Translations under genes and position numbers: made by a program | Part shown: piece after piece, positions 11,601 to 27,959 of the stretch | How positions within the stretch are numbered: the first letter of the stretch is position 1 | Layout of the letters: the number at the start of each line of letters is the position of its first letter | Assembly: GCA_035772785.1 (NCBI GenBank) | Contig: JAOCPU010000019.1 | Coordinates: 1 to 64,000 of the forward strand | Origin: Phlebiopsis flavidoalba | Lineage: Eukaryota > Basidiomycota > Agaricomycetes > Polyporales > Phanerochaetaceae | DNA length: 64,000 bases | Direction: 5' to 3' | The notes under the pieces: generated by a model | Told to the model about the DNA's origin: nothing | Database searches by the model: none | What the model saw: the letters and a program-made list of their open reading frames with translations, nothing else

Positions 11601-12623
11601 GTCAGGGTCCTTACTTTAGATTGCTCCGGGATACAAGATCGGGCGAGCTTGATCTCAAAGATCACGGCCGACCCCGAGAAGCGTTGCTATGAGCGCGCGT
11701 AACCCCCGCTACCATTCCCTGCGTGCTAAAGGTGGGGCTGTGCCATGGGTGGTACAGAGCTGCGAACGGTGTGTCTTATTGCTGACGCTCTTTAGGCTGG
11801 TAGAATGGATTGTAAGATAGGCATTCGTTCTTATATATATGGAGAATTTTTGTTAAGATTTGTATAAGTGAAAAAACTACGGCCTCCAGCTATCTGCCAG
11901 CAAGCCAAATATGGCACACCCACAGTCTTTTACGATGTTGAAGGCTGCCGGGCGTGTTTGATGCGTTCGCGCATAGATGGTGATAGCGCCACTGAGTAGC
12001 GTTACCACAGGGGATTTCTACGCCCTTAGAGCTCTCACTATGGGGGTACGCAAATTTGGCTGGTGGGAAACGTGCCCAGAGTGGCAGACGAGGCGTATCC
12101 CAGGCGAAAGTACTCGACTCTTGCGCTGCATGGGATACGCACTTCGGCACGCAGCGCTCTAGCACGCGTTTTTAACCATCAAATCGGTGATTTCCCTCAT
12201 TGGGTAGGTATTCTACATCGCCTAGAGCCATCGCGCCGCTGCCGCGCGCCGCCCTACCGCTTAGCTGCAAACACTGCCCGACACAACGCCCGACGCCCCC
12301 GCCGCAGTGTCTGACGGGTCCCGCCCCCGCCCATCGTATCACCGGGGTACGCTGCTGATTATGTCAGCCCCAGCCAAAGCGCCGTACCCCGGCGGTCTAA
12401 GAAGCGAGTCCAAAGTCTAAATTATTTCTGTGAACGCATTTCGATACGGGTACCTAATCGACTCTTAGTTTATTGTACCTACTAAAGGGACTTCCCTGAG
12501 TATGAAGGATGACGTGTGAATGGTGCATATATAAATATGCATAATTCCAAAATAGCAAAAGAGACCGAGAAATCAAGTGGAAAACGAAAAAGCAGATGAT
12601 ACGAAGAGGAGAAAGAGAGATAA
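11601..12623. other. Gene-free stretch, downstream of the GRAM/VASt gene
   Basis: No gene was recognised. An inverted repeat (CCGGGGTAC at 12342-12350 and GTACCCCGG at 12384-12392) has a spacer of about 33 bases. The AT-rich, A-rich plus strand at 12480-12620 is the likely 3' UTR of the minus-strand gene ending at 12624. Confidence 0.5.
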
Positions 12624-15600
12624 TCAGTCCATTTCTTGCAAGCTCTGTCGCAGGCCCTTCACCCCTCTCCTCGATACGGTCAAGAACAGCATTAATCTCT
12701 ACCACCTCTTCCTTTATATCACCACTGCACCGTAACGGACCCCCAGGCCATCCGCCGGCGGCAAGCCTTGTTCGTTATTGAGCTTCGTCCAGAGCGTAGT
12801 GACCACGCCTGGACCCACTTTCTCGCGCTCGCCCGAGCGCGCCAGCTCCTTCCGTCTCCGGGCCTCCTCGCGGCGGCCCATCATGCGTGAGCGTCCACAC
12901 ATTCGAGATGACGAGGAACACGATGACAAAGTAGAGGATGCGTCGTCGAGGACGACTGGTCCCACGCGTCGCGGATGAGCTCGAAGCGCGCCCTCGGTCG
13001 ACTGCCGCGCGACCTTGAGCGCGCCCTCGAACGTGTCGTACGCCCACTTGCAGCCCGCGCTGGTTGCGCTCGTGCTCGCGGCTCTTGCGCGCGTCGTTTC
13101 CGAGGAACTGCTCGGTCGGGCTGGCGACGCCGGGGGACTCGACGGGGGGCGGGGCCTCCGCAGTCGCCTCGACGACGGCGGGGTCCACGCCCTCGGGGAT
13201 GAACTCGGACTGGTGTTTGTGGATGTAGTCGCGCATGACCTTTTCGAGATCGGGAGTGGTACGTCTTCTGGCCATTCAATCGCGGACCTCTCGATGATCC
13301 CTGCGCGCGCGGGCTTGTCAGCATAACGTCATCGCAGAAAGAAAGCAGACCAACCCTTGATGAAGCTGCGACCGGTCCACTCCACCTGGCTCGTGACAAT
13401 CACTCGCGTAGATACAGCACTCGCCCACATAATACACGTCCGCGTTTTGACAGAGAACACCACCACCACTAGGCACCTCTGGTGTCCGCGTCGTCGTGAC
13501 CGTAGACACATACTCCTCAAAGTCACAGAACGCGGTCTCGTCACGCAGCTCACACTTTGTCGACTTGGGACCAATGCTCGCCGTCAGCGGCTTGATGTAA
13601 GACATGTTTTTCTAGCGAGCAGCGTCGGGTTCTCGGGCAAGGGCATCCAATCGGAGATCTGAATGTCTGACGATAGCATTGAATTAGCATCGACGGCTCC
13701 GAACGCATACAAAGAGAGGCGTCTCATACCCGTCAGCTTCTGGTCATCCGACCCGCATGAAGTCCTTGATAAAGCCGCTCGTAAACATGAGGTTGTATAT
13801 CTTCTCGGGCGTGCCGGGGAACACCGTCTCCATCGCCGTCTCGGTGTAGTGCTTCCCCGCTTTGCCGCACGCACACTGCGTCACCTTACTCGCGGCCTTC
13901 GGCTTCGGCTTGCCATTCACCGCGCCTGCTGCTGGCTCGCCGCTGTTGTTGCTGCTGTCGTCTAACGAGCCCCGGGCGCTCGGGAGCTGCGAGCCTATCG
14001 ACGAGTCCTCGGGGCGCGCAAGATGCCATACATTGTAGATGACGTCGAAGGTTGTGTCACGGGACAGGAACGAGGTGAACGTGTACTTCGTGCCCCGGGT
14101 GGTGACCTGGATCGCGTTCGGGATCACGAAGGCAGTCATTCTCTTGTCTAGCGCAGTCACGTCGTACATGGGGATCGTAAGCTAGAAGAGAGAGCGTTCG
14201 GCAAACAGGTAAGCGGCCGCGCTGGAGGGGCGTGCAAAGGCAGCAACTCACATCTGTGACCCAGCCGAACAGGTTCGCATGGAAGCACATGTGGTTCTCG
14301 GAGATGTACAGGCGACCTTGAATGAGGATCTCTCGCGCTGCAGCGCGCAGCCGTAATCTGGGGCGGGAAGCGTGTGTTAGCCCTGCTGCGCCGACAACGC
14401 GCAAACCGCGCCCTGCGTGGAGGGGGATATATGAAGCAACATGGCTCACCCTCAATGAGGTAGTCGCCCTCTGGGACCGCAGGGAACATCTCGTGGAACT
14501 CCTGGTTCTCCTCCTCGCACTCGCCACCGCGAAAGCCCGTCACAGGTATGTCGTCCGCATCCAAGTCCAGATCGTCGTCTTCGTCCGATTGCCGTTCTCG
14601 AGCCCGGACACAAACGAGTCGCGGTCCGAGTACTCGCTCGCAGGGTAGCTCAGCGAGGTCTGGCGGGAGCGCGCGGGGCGCGAGCCGCGGTCGATGGACG
14701 TCCGCGAGCGGTGCATGGTGCTGCTGGTGTTGGCGGTGCTCGCCATACGCTCGTCGCGACGCGATGATTTCCGGGGCGGGCGTGGCGTGATTTGGCGGCA
14801 TCGGAGACGACGGGGTTCGCCATGGCAAGTCCAGAGGCAGCAAGCGCACCAGCGAGCCCCGGTGTTCTTGCGTTTGGGAGACTTGGACGACCTGTCGTAC
14901 TTGCGGAGTTGGGCGTGGGACTGGCGGGAGTGGAGTCCTTGACTGACAGGCGCCGGAACAGCTTGCGCTTTTTTTCGTCGTGCTGCGATCACGGAGTACA
15001 CAGAGGACGGCTGTCGGAGTTGTCTGGAAGGGCGCGAGGAGGGACTGATTGCGGTATGTTGGGAACAGTCGCGCTCGCGTTGAAGCGTGTGGTTTGGACG
15101 CGACCCGACGTCCTTATGATCGCGCCTACTTGGGCTGATCTTGAGGTGGGCGACTCTACGATGAGGCCGACATCGTCACGCTTGAACGATTTCCGGTCTC
15201 GCCGATGCGTGCAATAATCGAGCGAAGCCCCCGAGTGAGGACGACCGTGGCCGGGGACTTTTTGTACCCCGGTCGTGCGACGACCGAGGCGGGGGGTTGA
15301 GGCGACCTCGCTAGTTTAATGTCCGCTCCGAGCCTGATGCGCATTGTCACTGCGGTTTGACTTGGCGGACATTGTTCGACTTCAGCGACGGCGAGCGCTG
15401 GTGCAAATCTGTGCTGCAGCTCCAAGCCGCTCCATACGCGACGGTAGCAGACCGCGGGTGCAGGGGGTTTCAGTGTTCGGCGGCGGACTGCTCGCAAGGA
15501 GGTTAGCACCTGTCGAGCTCGAATGGGAGTGCGGGCGTACTGTGGACTCACGTTCAGACATGTTGGGGCGACTGGGGGTGGGGCGTGACGGCGTCGTCGT

Positions 15601-15776
15601 CGGGGGGGGGGGGGGGAAGGGTGAGATTGGGGTGTCGCCCGGGTGGCTTCCAAAGCTAGACAGCGGTGTTGGTGCTGGCGGCGGTACGATTTCGATCTTG
15701 GTACTATCCTTTTTAGGTTTTCGACTGGACGCGCCCTGATCGCGGCGTGTCTCGACTGGGTCTCCGACATCGACAT
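12624..15776 (-). CDS. GRAM/VASt-domain sterol-transfer protein (Lam/Ysp family)
   Basis: Lam/Ysp (Aster-like) proteins sit in the ER at membrane contact sites and move sterol between membranes. The N-terminus (15776 to about 14560) is long, disordered and Ser/Pro/Arg-rich. A GRAM domain follows, with FHEMFPAVPEGDYLIE (about 14455-14520), then after an intron QREILIQGRLYISENHMCFH and NLFGWVTD (about 14253-14340), and after another intron TIPMYDVTALDKRMTAFVIP. The VASt domain covers about 13870-13280, with TAMETVFPGTPEKIYNLMF, ISDWMPLPENP, MSYIKPL and KCELRDE. A hydrophobic helix near 12880-12960 (LYFVIVFLVISNVW) is the expected C-terminal membrane anchor, followed by a short helical tail (EINAVLDRIEER). 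One surplus G in the run at 12662-12665 separates that tail from its natural end LRQSLQEMD-stop at 12624-12626. Other shifts lie near 12900, 13300 and 13620. A 15-G run sits in the N-terminal region at 15602-15616. Confidence 0.82.
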
Positions 15777-17215
15777 GGTCCGCCTAGGTGCGCGGCGAGT
15801 GGGGGAATGAACCGGTGCACGTTGGTGCGTTTATGGACTCGCTGTCTGCTTTGTTTGAAGGGTCCCGATGCTGGCCGCGAGAGAGAGTCGGACTGGGCGG
15901 TGTGGTGCTGCTCGGCCTGAGATGGAAATGGTGGGCTGGCGTGCTGCGTGGGGGACGTTGCGACGGCGACGGCGAGCGCGCAGCATCACGGTTGTGGTTT
16001 AGGGTTGAACGAGCTTGGACATAAGAAACTTGTGGCATGGCAGTCAGTTAGCTCCTGTGCGGTCCATTCATCTACACGTGATGAACGCGGTTTCCGTGGG
16101 ACATGTGTGCAGGCGCACAGATCAGCGTATTGCTGCGTCGTTCTTCTTTACGGCAAAACGTCCTGCTCAGGGTATTTATCCGGCGGCAGTAAGCGATGTA
16201 AAGGGGTATATCAAGCACGGCGACTTGGAGAAATAATGACTGTATATAGATAGATATCACGGGCCACTGGCGCGCTGGAGGTGGGCAATTATGTCCTGGT
16301 GGCAGGATCGGGGTGTGAATGATCGATTGGTGGACGGCGACGGCGTGAATAAGACCAAATTCGCTCGGGCTTCGCGGGTCCGTTATTGCGAGTGTGTTGC
16401 ACGTCCCACAGACCGGCGGGCACTGCACAGATTGGCGGATGCCCCACCCGCTGTCCTCGTCTCTGTGTGTGCCCACCGTCGAGCACGTGGACCCAGGTGG
16501 CCCGCAACACGCGACGCGGACGGATGATGTGGTGGAAAGGATGGGCTCGAAGCTCAGGAGGCAGGTGACCACGGTTCAGGATGTCGTAGAGCCTGTACAA
16601 TAGAAAAATGGCCTGTTCGCACGGCTTGGTATTGGTCGTCTCTGTGCAAAAGTGGACGGGGGCCCGAGGAGATGATGTATGGTATGTGTGTATGTGTCGC
16701 AACGAGAGGAGCCGGCAGCCGCAGCAGCGGGTTCTAGCATCATGGCAAAAAGAGAGAAGGTGGCCGGAGAAAAGAGAAAATAAATCCGTCGAAATTAAAG
16801 TGGGATGGCGGGCGTGCTCAGGGTCGTCTGGCGAGGGAAGGGGGGAAGAGGATGCTGGCCGCGGCAAAAACGTAAGTTGGCAGGGCGGGCTCACTCCAGC
16901 CCCTCGGCGTCCTCTGCTCGCGTGGTGATGCCGTCCCTGCCTGACTTGACCTCTTTGCCCATGTTCCCAAGCGCACTAATCGTTCAAGTTCGCGCAATCC
17001 AAACGCGCACACAAATAATATTTCTTACTGTACCCAGGGCGGGTATCAGAGCTTGCGACGGCCCACCGCGGATGCTGTACCGCGGCGAGGCAGGCGGGGG
17101 GGACGCACTTGCAGACGGGCAGACGTTGGGGAATTACAACTTCGCATTCCATGCGTTGCGCCACTTTTATATTCATTTTCGAGCCGTGGGGAATGCTCAG
17201 GCTTCGCGTACGACC
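15777..17215. other. Divergent intergenic region between GRAM/VASt and F-box genes
   Basis: The two flanking genes are transcribed away from each other, so this 1.4 kb should contain both promoters. I saw no clear regulatory motif beyond AT-rich patches near 16230-16260 and 16780-16800. Open stretches on the minus strand (16072-16894) have no recognisable content and look like chance frames in GC-rich DNA. Confidence 0.45.
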
Positions 17216-19639
17216 ATGCCCCTCAAAAGCACCGCCAAGCGAGCAGGTCCCACACCATGCCCAGTTGACCCCACCGTCAATGCTGTCGCTCACCCAGATC
17301 CCCTTTGAACTCCTTCTCGACATCGGCACACCAAGTCGCCCTCGTCGAGCATGGCCCGCCCAAAACATCGCCTCATCCCCCTCCTCGCCACCTGCCAAAC
17401 ACATCCACAACGCCCTCAACTTCGACACCTATCCCTCTTCTACGCCGATGTCTTCCGCGCCAAGTTTGACGTCAAGGCGATAGCCCGACCGGAACCCTCG
17501 TGCAGTCGACGACAGCCATGCCCTCGCCGGACAGCTCCAGACCTACTGCACTGCCCTCAAAGCACATCCGCCGCGGTGACGTCGCGGCCGAATCGATCCT
17601 GGGACGACCTGTTGTCCGCGCTCTTCATGATGCTCGAAAACGGACGGCAAGAACGAGGTGCAGCTCGAGTGGGCCTGCCTCGCAGGCGTTTGTCGACACC
17701 TTTGTGCGCACCACACCTCTACGACGCCAGCGAGAAGATCCACGGCTGGGCCCGCCGAGAGCCCCATCAATGACGTACCCTCGCGCTCTGGCTCATGTGG
17801 TTTACGATGGACGAGAGTGAGTGCTGGGGCTTCTTCCGCGTCCATCCAAAGTGTGCTTCCTCGTTGACACTCTCCCACAGCCACTCTTATGAGTGAGACC
17901 GCCGACGCCCCCGCAAGCATGGCTGAATGGAACTCGTCAGTAACCCTACGTCGTCCTGCCCATGCGCTACTCCCATTAGCCACACACCTGACTGGCACTT
18001 TGCCTTCCCCTCCGACCCAACCAGACCAGGGCCGTCATGCAGACACCCCATGGCTTCTGGCCGCCCTATCGCGTTGTAGAAGACGTTCAGTACAACGTCG
18101 TGCACTTCGGCGCACGCATCAAAGTCGCCGCGCCGCTCATCGGCACCGCCGCCCGCCTGCTCTACTTTGCGCGCTCGGAGGCGACGCCCTATGTCATTCC
18201 AGGAGACCTCCCCGCCGACCGCGCGGAGGCTATACGGATTGGTGGGCTTCAACCAGGTTTTCAATCAGATTATATCCCGACGCAGGAGGACTACGTCCGG
18301 TTCAACGAGCACAAGGCGGCGGCCCCCGTTTCCGCTCGGCGACCTTGCGGACAGCGCCCGGTGGGACGAGGACTGGCAAACGCGTGCGATGGTGCTTCAA
18401 TCCGTGGACACACTGCGGCCCCCGGTCGTCACATACTTGCACGCTCATTGGATGGCGAATGGATGGGGCGCATGCTGGTGAGTGTCTGTCAGTGTCTGTG
18501 CGGGGTGCGCCCTGCTCACCGTGCGCGCCAGCTCCCCGAGTCACCACACTGTCTTTGCTATGGTCCAGCACGTGCAGTTTGAGCAGCATCGTCCGCCCAT
18601 GAGCACTGTCCCGATCTCGATGCGTGGCTGCGCGAGTACCACTCTGTCAGCCCCAAACCCGTCGCGTCGACCCCGGAATCGTGGCGGGTGGGCCAACCCG
18701 CACGACCACAACATCAATCAACGCCTGGTTCCCCCACCAATACTGAGATAGTTGAGGCTCGCGGCGAAGCTTATGTTGATGGACATCGTGCAGGAGCGCC
18801 GTGTGCCACTACGAGCGTTGGAAGGCCGGGGAGCCCAACTCGCACGACACCGATAAATGCACAATGTGCATCGAGAAGCGACAGAAGTGGGAGGACGGCG
18901 GGGGGGAGAGGGAGGAGGAGCAGAGAACCAGGCAGCGACTGACTGAGAAGAAGCGGAAGAGTGCAAGCGATAGCGATGAGGACGACGACGACGAGATGGA
19001 CGAAGACGAGGGTGACGAGGCGAGCGATAGAGTAGAGAGGGCAGGCGCGCGCGCAAGAAGCCCCGGCAAGGTCGGGGGCCGTCTGCGCGGCGCGAAAGCT
19101 CCGTCCCGCCCACCGACGCCCCCGCAGAGCCCCTACCCTTCGCAACGGGTATGGAGCAGGTCGATGAAGTCCGAAGAGGTCCGGATGGAGTGGCAGCGCG
19201 TCATGGGTTTCCGACTCCTGGATTGACGACGTGCTCGACGAAACGATGGGCGAACGACCCGGAGAACAGCTCTTGCGACGGCGGTGCAGGATGTAATCAT
19301 CGTCGGCGAGGTAGGTCTTGAACTTGTGCTCTTCCGCGCGTGAGCAAGCTAAAGAGTACCGCGTCGCAGACTCTCCCCAAGCACGGACAGGCCTGGCACC
19401 ACTACAGGCTCTACGGCCGCGTTCGCTCTTGGGACGGCCTCGTCGCCATGGTCCGCGTCCCCTTCAACTTCCCCGAGCTCGGCACGACCATCTTCCGCGG
19501 ATATCTGATCGGAGGCCAGCACTTCGTCGGGAGCTGGCGCACGCTGAACGTCCACACCCTCGCGATCCCGCTCGAAGGCCCGTTCATCGCCAGCCGCGCA
19601 CCCAAACGCGGAGTAGCGTCTTCAGCTTGGCCATGGTAA
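17216..19639 (+). CDS. F-box protein of a large agaricomycete family, frame-broken
   Basis: F-box proteins select substrates for SCF ubiquitin ligases. An N-terminal F-box-like helix starts LTQIPFELLLDIG (from about 17283) and is followed by NALNFDTYP. The middle contains segments typical of a mushroom-expanded family: LEWACLAGV near 17665, HIHGWA-like and SPIND text near 17740-17775, VHFGARIKVAAPLIGTAARL (about 18098-18160) and EATPYVIPGDLP. A Glu/Asp/Lys-rich acidic stretch is at about 18900-19030. The C-terminal domain ends with QAWHHYRLYGRVRSWDGLVA (about 19390-19450), FRGYLIGGQHFVGSW (about 19494-19540) and EGPFIASR. Start is either 17216 or the in-frame-with-F-box ATG at 17280. Family membership is from recall of the conserved C-terminal block; the target is unknown. 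Confidence 0.7.
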
Positions 19640-19900
19640 GTCGCCTGTGTCTGTCTTGCCCGCATATATGCGTCGCCTTGGGACGTTCTGTCGCTGTACT
19701 TGTACGTCATCCGACTCGGACCCCGCCTCTGTCGTTCGAACACATCGCTACCCAAAAGCCCTGGATCTATGGGTCATCTTCGCATCGTGTCATATGCACC
19801 GTCGCTTCAAAACATATGGACTGATTCACATACCGCCACATCTATGGACTCCCTTACATCCCGCTTGGATCGCCAAAGCCATGCCTACCTACTCTTCCTG

Positions 19901-20561
19901 CTAGTTTAGATCCTGTCCTTCCTTTTCTACGCCTGCTGATGCTTGAGTATCTCTGTCGCTTGCTCTTCGTTGCTTTCGTTGTGCATGTATTTGTTGTATT
20001 AGTAGATTGCTGCAATGGTCGAGCTCTGGTTCACCTTTTTCTCGCTTAAGCTGGGCTCCGGAGCCGTGTCCGCAGCGGCCTGCCCTAAACTGTCGCGTGA
20101 GCAAGTACGCGGCTACAAGCGCCGGGCCCTCTGCAAGTTCCTCTCTCGCCGTCGTTCTCAAATTTTCCAATGCATCCAGCTTCTCGGTATAATCAACGCG
20201 TGAAGACGACGAAGACACAACTCCAAAGGAATCGAGGGCATATAGCGACATATCATATTGGCCCCATGTACTCAAGTCAAGAGGCTGCGCGCACATCCCA
20301 CGCCAGTATCTGTTACAGTCATGGAACATCGACGCGGCCCGCTCGCTCTGCCATCGGGCATCGTTATGAGGCCCGGTGGGTCACGGAGCGGCGAGTCTGT
20401 AAAGTCTCTGTAGAGTTGAGTGCTCCCTTATGCTTTTTGGCATCCTTTCCCGGTGGTACTCGTAGTTTTGAGACAAACATTTTCCGCCCAATTATTCCAT
20501 GTTCTTTCCATAGATGATTCTGCACAATATAATGGTTCCACACGTTAGCAAGCGTGAACAT
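19901..20561 (-). CDS. Possible small gene, function unknown
   Basis: A minus-strand stretch reads LSTWGQYDMSLYALDSFGVV and YTEKLDALENLRTTAREELA (about 20270-20110), then a basic tail. This is more protein-like than the surrounding frames and contains a likely helix. An upstream segment (20364-20561) may be a first exon or 5' UTR. No family was recognised. It lies between the 3' ends of the F-box gene and the kinase gene. Confidence 0.3.
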
Positions 20562-20966
20562 CTATGTCTAACATTCGATAAACGTCCAAGTATGCATAGA
20601 AAGTATTGTCTTAGTTATATTGGGACCATACTACGACTAATCCATGATTAAAGAGCGACTTCTAAGGTGGCTACGACTTTGGTATTTTTGAATGCGAGCG
20701 ATTACAAGGGGATCTGTGTTTGGGACTGGGTAATGGAAAACAATGTGAAGGAGTGTGGTGGTATCGACGAACGAGCAGCAGAAGCGAAAATGGTCCTAAA
20801 CGCGTGATTTGTAGCGGCCACAAAATTAAGGAGGGGGTTTGAGTTCGAGCCAGACTGGTAAATAAGCATAGCCATCCAACGGAGATTTCCACGAAAACAT
20901 GTAGATTGCGCGAAAAAAAAAACGAAACAAGACCGACCCGTCGTCCCCAGCCAGGGGGAAACTTGG

Positions 20967-24799
<3,833 letters not shown>

Positions 24800-27345
24800 C
24801 AGTGCGCGTAGAGGGTGAGATTATGTGGTGGGAGCTGTGGGGGAGGTTCATCAGTAAGAAAGGCATCCAATCGACCGCCACAAGCAATAGCATAGGTGAA
24901 AGCAATACACATGTGGAATGCAACAAGCATGGTGCCCGCAGGTTTGGAAAGCGTATCATGACGGTACGAGGAAGGAAACTCCTCTATTAATGTACAGACT
25001 GTACGATGTCGCGTCATGGGGGGTCTCTCCGCAACACTAATAGCCCAAGGGACCCTCTTGCTTATCTCCGCGCTGGGGTATGCGCCGAGAGGGCGCAGGG
25101 CGTGGGGCGAAGCCCCGTTTCTCATGCTCCAGGTATGTCCGCAGCGGGAGTCCAACGGTTGACGGCGTCGTCGTCAAAAGAGAGGTCCTCCACCGCGCTT
25201 GATCTTGTGCTCGGTAATTGCTCTGGGTCTTCACGCGGACACTGCTCACGGTGTCGACGCTACGGCGTGCGTAAGATTGGGCTGCGCTAGAGTACGCCGC
25301 TTTCTATAGGTTGGTCCCTGTGAGCGGGCAAGCGCGTCGGTTGTCCTTAGGGGGTTTCCGCTGGCGGGCAAAAAACCAAGAACGACTTGAGCTTTGTCCT
25401 GGGCTCAGAAGCGGGGGCCGGAGACGAGGCTCTGAGCGCACTGAGCATACGACCTGATCTAGATGTCAGGTACGGCGGAAGGAGGGGTGGATTCAGACTG
25501 CGCGCGACACAAGGGCGGCAGATTCTGCGAGAACGAGTAAGAGGAAAAACGTCAAGCGTAGAGAGGGCGCACACCAAAATTTGCAGAATTAGGGGGAAAG
25601 CGGAGGGCTGTTGCGTGGATTATGAGGCGTGCAAGCCACGAGTTGGGAATGTCCGAAACCTAGGCTTGGGCTGGGGACGACCTGCCTCGAGGCAGCAGAC
25701 GCTGATGATCTGAGTCGACGCTCGCTGCAATGTCGACCGTGTGTCGGTCGTGTCACGAACGTCCAAGACGATAGCGAGACGAGACGCGGCAGACAAGGGA
25801 GTGCAACGAGGAGGTTAACGAACGAAAAAGTGGTCGTGGTGGTGGTTGCAGTCGAAGAGTTCTCGCCCGTATTTTCATCCAAGCTCATGCAATCATCTCG
25901 CGCCGAATCGAGTTGCCAAAGCGCCTTTCACACCGCGGGCTCACTCGACGCACACCCGACCTTTCTCATAATTTATGGAGGACATAGGCTCCATGACAAT
26001 AACAAGCGGCATGCCCTCCAAGCCCCAACCATTCTCAACATGGTTTATGAGCTCCTCAAGCTATCATACGCAACACGCATGCTGTGATATCACCATCAGA
26101 CGATGTGGTTATCACCTGCGGCGAATGGGCTCCAGCCAACACACTCAACCCAGGTACAGGGTATACCCACCAAATGAGACGCCACGGACGCAAAGAGCGG
26201 CACCGCATATCATTTTCGCGTCTAGGCCTGGCAGATCGTTACGTCGAGAATGGGTCACTCGTGCCAGCCGTGCCGAGCCCGCCTGGGCGACGTCCGCGTA
26301 CTCGTCAGCGGAGCTCATTTTTGCTTTCCAACGAGAAAGTGCTCGAGCAGAATCCTCCGACCGCGGTGACCTGTACAGCCCCATTTCATGTAGTGGAGAT
26401 GTGGCGGGATGTCACGCTACGATCCGCCCTTCCAGGGAAGCCACGAGCGCGAGAGGAAGTTTCCGACGTTGTCACAGAACAGCCCTGCACAAACTGTTGA
26501 GTGAAACTGTTAGCATCCCGAGACAAAGCATTTCAAACAGAGGATGCTGACCACGACTGCCGGGAGTGATGCCGCAGGCAGGTGGAGGAAGACCTTGAGC
26601 AGAGCGTAATACGCTTGCGCATAAAGCGCACAGGCGAGCATCGCTTGCCACGTATGGTGGAAATGTCTTGAGTCCTCTTGAGTCTCAGTGAGACACATTC
26701 CCCATTTCCAACGGCGTTGAACGGACTCCTGATGATGTCACGAAAGTCAAAAGCCCCGAGGGTGCCTTGCCTGCGATAACGACATGTCGCAACCATCTCG
26801 GTAGGTACCGAGGGCGCGGACATTCACACAAGAACCTGACTTCAACCTAACACACCGCTCAGTCACGGAGTTAAGATCTTCTATAGGGCCAGACTCACAT
26901 TTAACTGTGAGATTTACACCATACCTTTCCCCAATTATTATCGCGATGCACACCCGACGGTGTGAAAGCGATCTTGGAAATCATTGTGTTCAAAGGATCG
27001 GTCGAAACTGACTCTATTGCAGGCCAACGCGAGTGTAGGATAAGCTTCAAGACACTTTGATAGTTCGATGTTCATGAGACAGATGTAAGATGTGGCCTAG
27101 GTTAGTTTACTTACCAGAGGGAGGGGATGGAAGTATAGGAAAGAAACATTCTTCGGACACTGCAGCGATTCAGCGGTATTTCAATTGGATACTGACTAGC
27201 ATCAGTACGGATCTTGAGCTGTCGATGTCGGAGACTTCATGACATCATCGAGCACAATCTCCGCTTGAAGCAAGCCAACTTGCTACTCAGCGAAACTCCT
27301 CATGCTACCCCTTCCAACCTGTCGCACTCGTTATAACCCATCAAT
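24800..27345. other. Gene-poor stretch upstream of the kinase
   Basis: No family was recognised. A minus-strand frame at 25589-25888 begins with a Thr-rich segment and could be an upstream exon or a chance frame; I cannot decide. The rest (25900-27345) has scattered short frames without conserved content. The segment directly upstream of the small gene at 27346 is AT-balanced and contains no recognisable promoter element. Confidence 0.4.
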
Positions 27346-27843
27346 ATGTACGCATCCATGTCTAGTGAGGTGAATCATGCTCTTCATATACCACGCCGCC
27401 CCTCTAATACTAGTAGAAACAACAAGAGCGCATTGCTGCGCTCGAGAAAGAAATTCAAGAACTTCAGTCCGAGCTCGGGTGAGGGACTGAGACGCAGCTT
27501 ACAACTTAACCTTGTTCACTGTCTGTATAGAGAGAATGAGGATGCAGAAGCCATAGTTTCTGCACATATTAAGCTGTTACATAGATATAAACGAAGCAAA
27601 GGACGCAGCGCAGGTAGGTGCATATACCCACCTGTCGCCACTCTACACTCACTGTCGACGTTAGATCCTGATTGGAACGAGTACGTACACACACCTCGGG
27701 TTGAGTCTGCTTTTACCTTACTACTATGACGTTAGCTTGCTGCGAATAGAGGTGTGACGATCAGCCAGATTCACAGCGAATACGGACTGCCCGACAAAAG
27801 ACTGAAGGGTCCTGGTAAATTCGGGATGCGAAAGCAGTATTGA
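27346..27843 (+). CDS. Swi5-like DNA recombination protein
   Basis: Swi5 (with Sfr1) assists Rad51/Dmc1 strand exchange in homologous recombination. The gene is small, with four introns. Start at 27346 or 27358 gives MSSE; an intron ends at TAG, and exon 2 reads KQQERIAALEKEIQELQSEL, a coiled coil. Exon 3 reads ENEDAEAIVSAHIKLLHRY. One surplus A in the AAA at 27589-27591 precedes NEAKDAAQ. The next exon is ILIGT, and the last exon reads LAANRGVTISQIHSEYGLPD, ending at TGA 27841-27843. The block HIKLLHRYNEAKDAAQ-ILIGxLA is the conserved Swi5 C-terminus, and total length near 100 residues fits the family. The splice joint before LAANRG also needs one base removed. It is convergent with the dynactin gene, whose stop lies about 117 bases away. 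Confidence 0.72.
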
Positions 27844-27959
27844 ACTGAACATGTGCCTATGAGGGGTATACCATAATGCAATACTTGATAATCATGTAAA
27901 ATAACATGCACCTTCTTTCTCACTCGTGAATAGCACGAACCATCGCCTCATGGGTTTTA

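Noticed and set aside
16072..16894. Overlapping minus-strand frames as a gene between GRAM/VASt and F-box genes
   Set aside because: No conserved segment, no intron logic, and opposing frames of equal length exist on the plus strand.
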